Notes under the pieces: model-generated | What the model was told of the DNA's origin: nothing | The model's input: the letters and a program-made list of their open reading frames with translations, nothing else | Databases searched by the model: none | Shown here: positions 5,431 to 8,172 of the stretch, in pieces | Layout: every line of letters starts with the position of its first letter | How positions within the stretch are numbered: position 1 is the stretch's first letter | Made by a program: the position numbers and the translations under genes | Assembly: GCA_027488415.1 (NCBI GenBank) | Contig: JAIYBS010000040.1 | Coordinates: forward strand, 1 to 8,172 | DNA from: Planctomycetaceae bacterium | GTDB lineage: Bacteria > Planctomycetota > Phycisphaerae > Phycisphaerales > SM1A02 | Reading direction: 5' to 3' | Length of the DNA stretch: 8,172 nt

Positions 5431-6120
5431 ATGTCTTTCCGATCCACCGTCCCCTCGCTCAGCCCGATCGTCGCCGTCGTCGTCGCCGCCCCCGCTTCCG
5501 CCGGCATCGTGACGGTCGGACCGGGTGGCACCGCGTCCGGCTTCCACTTCGCCCAGGTGTCCGAGGCGATCGCATTTGCCTCCGCGGGCGACACGATCTA
5601 CGCGCAGGCCCGCACCGTCGGCGGCGCCCGCTTCGCGTACGACGCCTTCGACCTCTCGCAGGCCGCCGAGGGCGTCTCGTTCGTCTGGGGCAACTCCCCC
5701 GGCGTGAGCGAGGTCGGCGGGAACATGCGCGTGGGCGCGAACGCGAACATCGAGTTCGAGCTCGGGGGCATCAACAATTCGCAGGCCCTCACCACCGGGC
5801 GCGTGCAGTACGACACCGTCTTCGTCCACGGCGATTTCCGCCTCGAGGGGAACCTGAACCTCTCGCTCTACAACGGCTTCGTCCCGACCGTGGGCAATTC
5901 GTTCGAGCTCGTCGCCACGAGCGGCACCGTGACCTGGACCGGGTCCTTCCCGTTGCACTTCACGGCGCCGACCCTCTCCGGCGGCGCGACCTGGCAGTTC
6001 ACCGTCGCGGCCGGCTCCAACGGCGGGCAGTCGATCTTCGCGACCGTCGTCCCGGCGCCCGGCGCGATCGCGCTGCTCGGTGCCGCGGGCCTCGCCGCCT
6101 CTGCCCGCCGGCGCCGCTGA
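5431..6120 (+). CDS. Exported protein with PEP-CTERM-like C-terminal sorting tail
   Basis: 229 residues. A signal peptide covers residues 1-24 (hydrophobic PIVAVVVAA, cleavage after PASA). The mature start, 'GIVTVGPGGTASGFHFAQVSEAIAFASAGDTIYAQ' in features, resembles the N-terminal turn of parallel beta-helix proteins ('f..i.eAi..A..GDtI'), but no full helix of repeats follows. Residues 97-172 (ELGGINNSQ, VQYDTVFVHGDFRLEGNLNLSLYNGF, PTVGNSFELV) match the beta-rich pattern common just ahead of PEP-CTERM tails ('YD.l.v.G...l.G.L...l..Gf.P..G..F'). The C-terminus (207-229) is VPAPGA, a hydrophobic segment and RRRR: the Pro-x-Pro/helix/Arg-cluster layout of exosortase-type sorting signals. It is probably cell-envelope or matrix material; its exact role is unknown. 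It is transcribed alone, ending at a strong terminator. Confidence 0.8.
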   Translation: MSFRSTVPSLSPIVAVVVAAPASAGIVTVGPGGTASGFHFAQVSEAIAFASAGDTIYAQARTVGGARFAYDAFDLSQAAEGVSFVWGNSPGVSEVGGNMRVGANANIEFELGGINNSQALTTGRVQYDTVFVHGDFRLEGNLNLSLYNGFVPTVGNSFELVATSGTVTWTGSFPLHFTAPTLSGGATWQFTVAAGSNGGQSIFATVVPAPGAIALLGAAGLAASARRRR

Positions 6121-6145
6121 ACGAACGCGTCCCGACGCCCGAATT

Positions 6146-6184
6146 CGCCGAATGCGCCGCGTCCGCGCGGCGCATTCGGCGTTT
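6146..6184 (+). terminator. Perfect 16-bp-stem intrinsic terminator
   Basis: CGCCGAATGCGCCGCG (6146-6161) and its exact reverse complement (6166-6181) surround the 4-nt loop TCCG and are followed by TTTCC. It lies 25 bp after the PEP-CTERM-like gene stop and separates it from the ketosynthase genes. The short T tract is usual at this GC content. Confidence 0.85.
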
Positions 6185-6187
6185 CCG

Positions 6188-6193
6188 TAGACT
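6188..6193 (+). promoter_or_regulatory. Candidate -10 element (TAGACT) for the ketosynthase operon, leaderless spacing
   Basis: TAGACT ends 9 nt before the ATG at 6203 and immediately follows the terminator. The same hexamer lies 8 nt before the DoxX start. At this spacing transcription would begin at or very near the ATG. No Shine-Dalgarno is present, and no -35 box can be seen in the terminator stem. Confidence 0.4.
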
Positions 6194-6202
6194 TCGCGTC
6201 CC

Positions 6203-7534
6203 ATGCCCCGGCAGTCACGACGAGTGGTCATCACCGGCACCGGGACCGTCACCCCCTTCGGCCTCGGCACGGGCGCCCTCTGGAGCGCCCTGTGCGAGGG
6301 GACGTCGGGGATCGGTCCCTGCCGGACCTTCGACTTCAGCGGTTTCCCGACGCCCTTTGTGGCGCAGGTCCCCGACGAGCTGTTCGACGTGAAGAGCGTC
6401 GTCCCGAAGTCCTACCGCAAGGCGACCAAGGTGATGGCGCGCGACATCGAGCTCGCCGTCGGCGCCGCGATGGAGGCGATGAACGAGGCCAAGCTGCAGA
6501 CCAAGGCGCACGAGTCGGGCGCGGTGACGATCCCGCCCGCGCGGTTCGGCTGCCACATCGGCGCGGGCCTGATCGCCGCCGAGGAGAACGAGCTCACCGG
6601 CGCGCTGGCGACCGCGCGCGCCGCCGACGGCAGCTTCGACATCGGCGCCTGGGGCGGCGAGGGCATGAAGAACCTCACGCCGCTCTGGATGCTCAAGTAC
6701 CTGCCGAACATGCTGGCGTGCCACGTCACGATCATCCACGACTGCCAGGGGCCGTCGAACACGATCACCTGCGCCGAGGCATCGAGCCTGCTCTCGATCG
6801 GCGAGTCGATGCGCGTGATCGGCCGCGGCGACGCGGACGCGTGCATCTCGGGCGGCGCCGAGAGCAAGACCAACCTGATGGGCATGATGCGCCAGCTCTA
6901 CGCCAAGCGCCTCGCGGCGACGGCGCCCGGCGAGGACCCCGCGGGCGTCGTGCGCCCGTTCGCGCCCGACGCGAAGGGCTGCGTGCCCGGCGAGGGCGGC
7001 GGGCTGCTCGTGCTCGAGGCGATGGAGACGGCGGCCGCGCGCGGTGCGACGGCGATCGCGGAGCTCGCGGGCTTCGGCGCGAGCCAGAGCTTCTGCCCCG
7101 ACACGCTCGGCGTCGAGCCGGAGGCGGACGGGCAGGGCATCGTCGACGCGATCGAGGCCGCGCTCGCGGACGCGGGCATCGGGCCGGACGCGATCGACGC
7201 GGTCATCCCGTTCGGCACGGGCGTTCCGATGCTCGACGCCGCCGAGGGTGCGGCGATCCGCAAGGTGTTCGGCGCGCGCGCGGCATCGCTGCCGCTCGTG
7301 ACCCTCGCCCCCGCGATCGGCAACGCCGGCGCCGGCAACGGCGCGATCGCGATGGCCGTCGCCGCGCGCTGCGTCGCGGAGCAGCGGCTCCCGGCGCGCA
7401 TCAACACGAAGGGTGCGGCCGGCCTCGACGCCGACGCGTGCCCGGCGCGCGCGGCGAAGGTCGGCGCGGTCCTGGTCTTCACCCCGAGCCTTGGCGGCCA
7501 GAACGCGGCCGCCGTCATCCGGAGGATCGCATGA
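6203..7534 (+). CDS. Beta-ketoacyl-ACP synthase-like protein lacking the catalytic His/His/Lys (KS-beta-like)
   Basis: 443 residues, full FabF/KS length (about 410-420 is usual). The thiolase-like KS fold is clear. The N-terminus 'RRVVITGTGTVTPFG' is typical. The nucleophile-elbow segment is 'GPSNTITCAEASSLLSIGE', with Cys190 in the active-site position. 'GDADACISGGAE' (209-220) and 'FAPDAKGCVPGEGGGLLVLE' (253-272) follow, and the C-terminus is 'SLGGQNAAAVIRRIA'. However, the HGTGT box reads 'PFGTGV' (Phe337 for His), the GHxxGAAG box reads 'IGNAGAGNGA' (Asn374 for His), and the position of the conserved Lys five residues earlier is Ala369. It therefore probably cannot perform ordinary decarboxylative condensation, and may act like a chain-length-factor (KS-beta) subunit. 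Unlike classic chain-length factors (Gln for Cys), it keeps the Cys. It overlaps the next ketosynthase by ATGA, so a heterodimer is likely. Confidence 0.85.
   Translation: MPRQSRRVVITGTGTVTPFGLGTGALWSALCEGTSGIGPCRTFDFSGFPTPFVAQVPDELFDVKSVVPKSYRKATKVMARDIELAVGAAMEAMNEAKLQTKAHESGAVTIPPARFGCHIGAGLIAAEENELTGALATARAADGSFDIGAWGGEGMKNLTPLWMLKYLPNMLACHVTIIHDCQGPSNTITCAEASSLLSIGESMRVIGRGDADACISGGAESKTNLMGMMRQLYAKRLAATAPGEDPAGVVRPFAPDAKGCVPGEGGGLLVLEAMETAAARGATAIAELAGFGASQSFCPDTLGVEPEADGQGIVDAIEAALADAGIGPDAIDAVIPFGTGVPMLDAAEGAAIRKVFGARAASLPLVTLAPAIGNAGAGNGAIAMAVAARCVAEQRLPARINTKGAAGLDADACPARAAKVGAVLVFTPSLGGQNAAAVIRRIA
7521..7525 (+). promoter_or_regulatory. Shine-Dalgarno GGAGG of the second ketosynthase
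   Basis: GGAGG, within the end of the first ketosynthase gene, lies 5 nt before the ATG at 7531. It supports independent ribosome loading in addition to coupling through the ATGA overlap. Confidence 0.75.
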
Positions 7535-8172
7535 GCGCGCCCCGCAACGACGCAAGCCGCCGCATCGTCGTGACCGGCATCGGCTGGGTCACGCCGCTCG
7601 GCCACGACATCGAGGGAGTCTGGAAGCGGCTCCTGAACGCCGAGAGCGGCATGGCGCCGACCACGCGCTTCGACGCCCGCACGTTCCCGACCACCTTCGC
7701 CGCCGAGGTCCGCGACTACGACATGTCGGGCTTCGTGAAGGACCCGCGGGTGCACGCCACGGCCGGCCTCAACAGCCAGTTCGCCCTCGGTGCCGCGAGC
7801 CAGGCGTGGAGGCAGGCCGGCTTCGACGCCGCCCCGCCGCGCGACCCGCGGCGGGTGGGCCTGTACCTCGGTGCCGGCGAGGGCGTCCTCGACGTCGCCA
7901 ACTACGTCGGCGCGAACCTCGAGGCGTGGGACCCCGCCGCGAACGCGGTGGACGGCGTGAAGTGGGCGAGGTCGGCCCTCGCGCGCATGACCCCCGCGCG
8001 CGAGATCGAGCAGGAGCCGAACATGCCGCTCGCGCACCTCGCGCGCGAGTTCAACGCGCGCGGGCCCGCGTACAACTGCCTCACCGCGTGCGCGGCGAGC
8101 ACCCAGGCGATCGGCGAGGCGTTCAGCATCCTCCAGCGCGGCGACGCGGACGTGATGATCGCCGGCGGCACG
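7531..8172 (+). CDS. Beta-ketoacyl-ACP synthase (FabF/KS-alpha type), N-terminal 214 residues, cut by right edge
   Basis: The ATG overlaps the preceding stop (ATGA), and the frame is open to the last base (214 complete codons, about half of a typical KS). The N-terminus 'RRIVVTGIGWVTPLGHDIEGVW' is the classic KS start. The active-site segment 'GPAYNCLTACAASTQAIGEA' carries the nucleophile Cys187 in the usual TACAAS context, and 'GDADVMIAGGT' follows as in FabF. Condensing enzymes of this family join acyl-ACP with malonyl-ACP in fatty acid or polyketide synthesis. Its catalytic His and Lys lie beyond the edge, so full activity is presumed, not seen. As the intact-looking partner of the degenerate synthase just upstream, it would be the KS-alpha of a pair. 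Whether the pathway is polyketide, aryl-polyene-like or fatty acid cannot be decided here. Confidence 0.9.
   Translation, partial: MSAPRNDASRRIVVTGIGWVTPLGHDIEGVWKRLLNAESGMAPTTRFDARTFPTTFAAEVRDYDMSGFVKDPRVHATAGLNSQFALGAASQAWRQAGFDAAPPRDPRRVGLYLGAGEGVLDVANYVGANLEAWDPAANAVDGVKWARSALARMTPAREIEQEPNMPLAHLAREFNARGPAYNCLTACAASTQAIGEAFSILQRGDADVMIAGGT

Noticed and set aside
3900..5594. 564-residue minus-strand open frame opposite DAHP synthase
   Set aside because: Shadow frame with Arg/Glu/Ala/Val bias and no recognisable domain, wholly antisense to a textbook enzyme.
6203..7534. First ketosynthase as a pseudogene
   Set aside because: Full length, uninterrupted, with conserved glycine motifs and a coupled partner; only the catalytic His/Lys positions differ, which points to altered function rather than decay.
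6215..8037. Long minus-strand open frames opposite the ketosynthases
   Set aside because: Shadow frames of GC-rich coding DNA; the plus-strand ketosynthases have all family landmarks.

Overview
The window is about 70% GC and most resembles a planctomycete of the class Phycisphaerae. This is inferred from two cell-surface markers. One is a C-terminal pair of dockerin-type calcium-binding repeats ending in 'GAWGTCP'. The other is a PEP-CTERM-like tail (VPAPGA, hydrophobic run, RRRR). No taxonomic marker such as rRNA is present, so the assignment is provisional. Coding density is high, and no mobile element, CRISPR array or phage gene is visible.

Left block (minus strand, 1-941): a DoxX-family membrane protein with an unusual proline-rich insert, overlapping by 4 bp (ATGA) a second gene. 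That second gene is cut by the left edge, and its N-terminus looks TonB-like. Transcribed divergently from DoxX, 44 bp away, is a CorA-family divalent-metal channel (986-2002, plus). CorA converges on a secreted zinc metallopeptidase with a dockerin tail (2030-3673, minus). A GC-rich hairpin lies in the 27 bp between them.

Centre (plus strand): a tRNA-Leu (anticodon UAG, no encoded CCA) at 3835-3918. A class II DAHP synthase (first step of the shikimate pathway) starts only 17 nt after it. Next comes a small secreted protein with a PEP-CTERM-like anchor (5431-6120), followed by a perfect 16-bp-stem terminator.

Right block (plus strand, 6203-8172): two beta-ketoacyl synthase genes joined by an ATGA overlap. 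The second (cut by the right edge) has an ordinary nucleophile motif. The first keeps the active-site Cys but has Phe, Asn and Ala where the two catalytic His and the Lys should be. It therefore looks like a non-condensing partner subunit, and the pair suggests a heterodimeric KS/KS-like unit of a type II fatty acid or polyketide pathway lying further right.

Points worth following up: the degenerate ketosynthase; the tRNA-aroA(II) junction; a TAGACT hexamer 8-9 nt before the start codons of two genes without a Shine-Dalgarno (possible leaderless transcription); loss of the Met-turn methionine in the peptidase; and the insert in DoxX. I did not find a clearly new multi-gene system; the ketosynthase pair is the best candidate.
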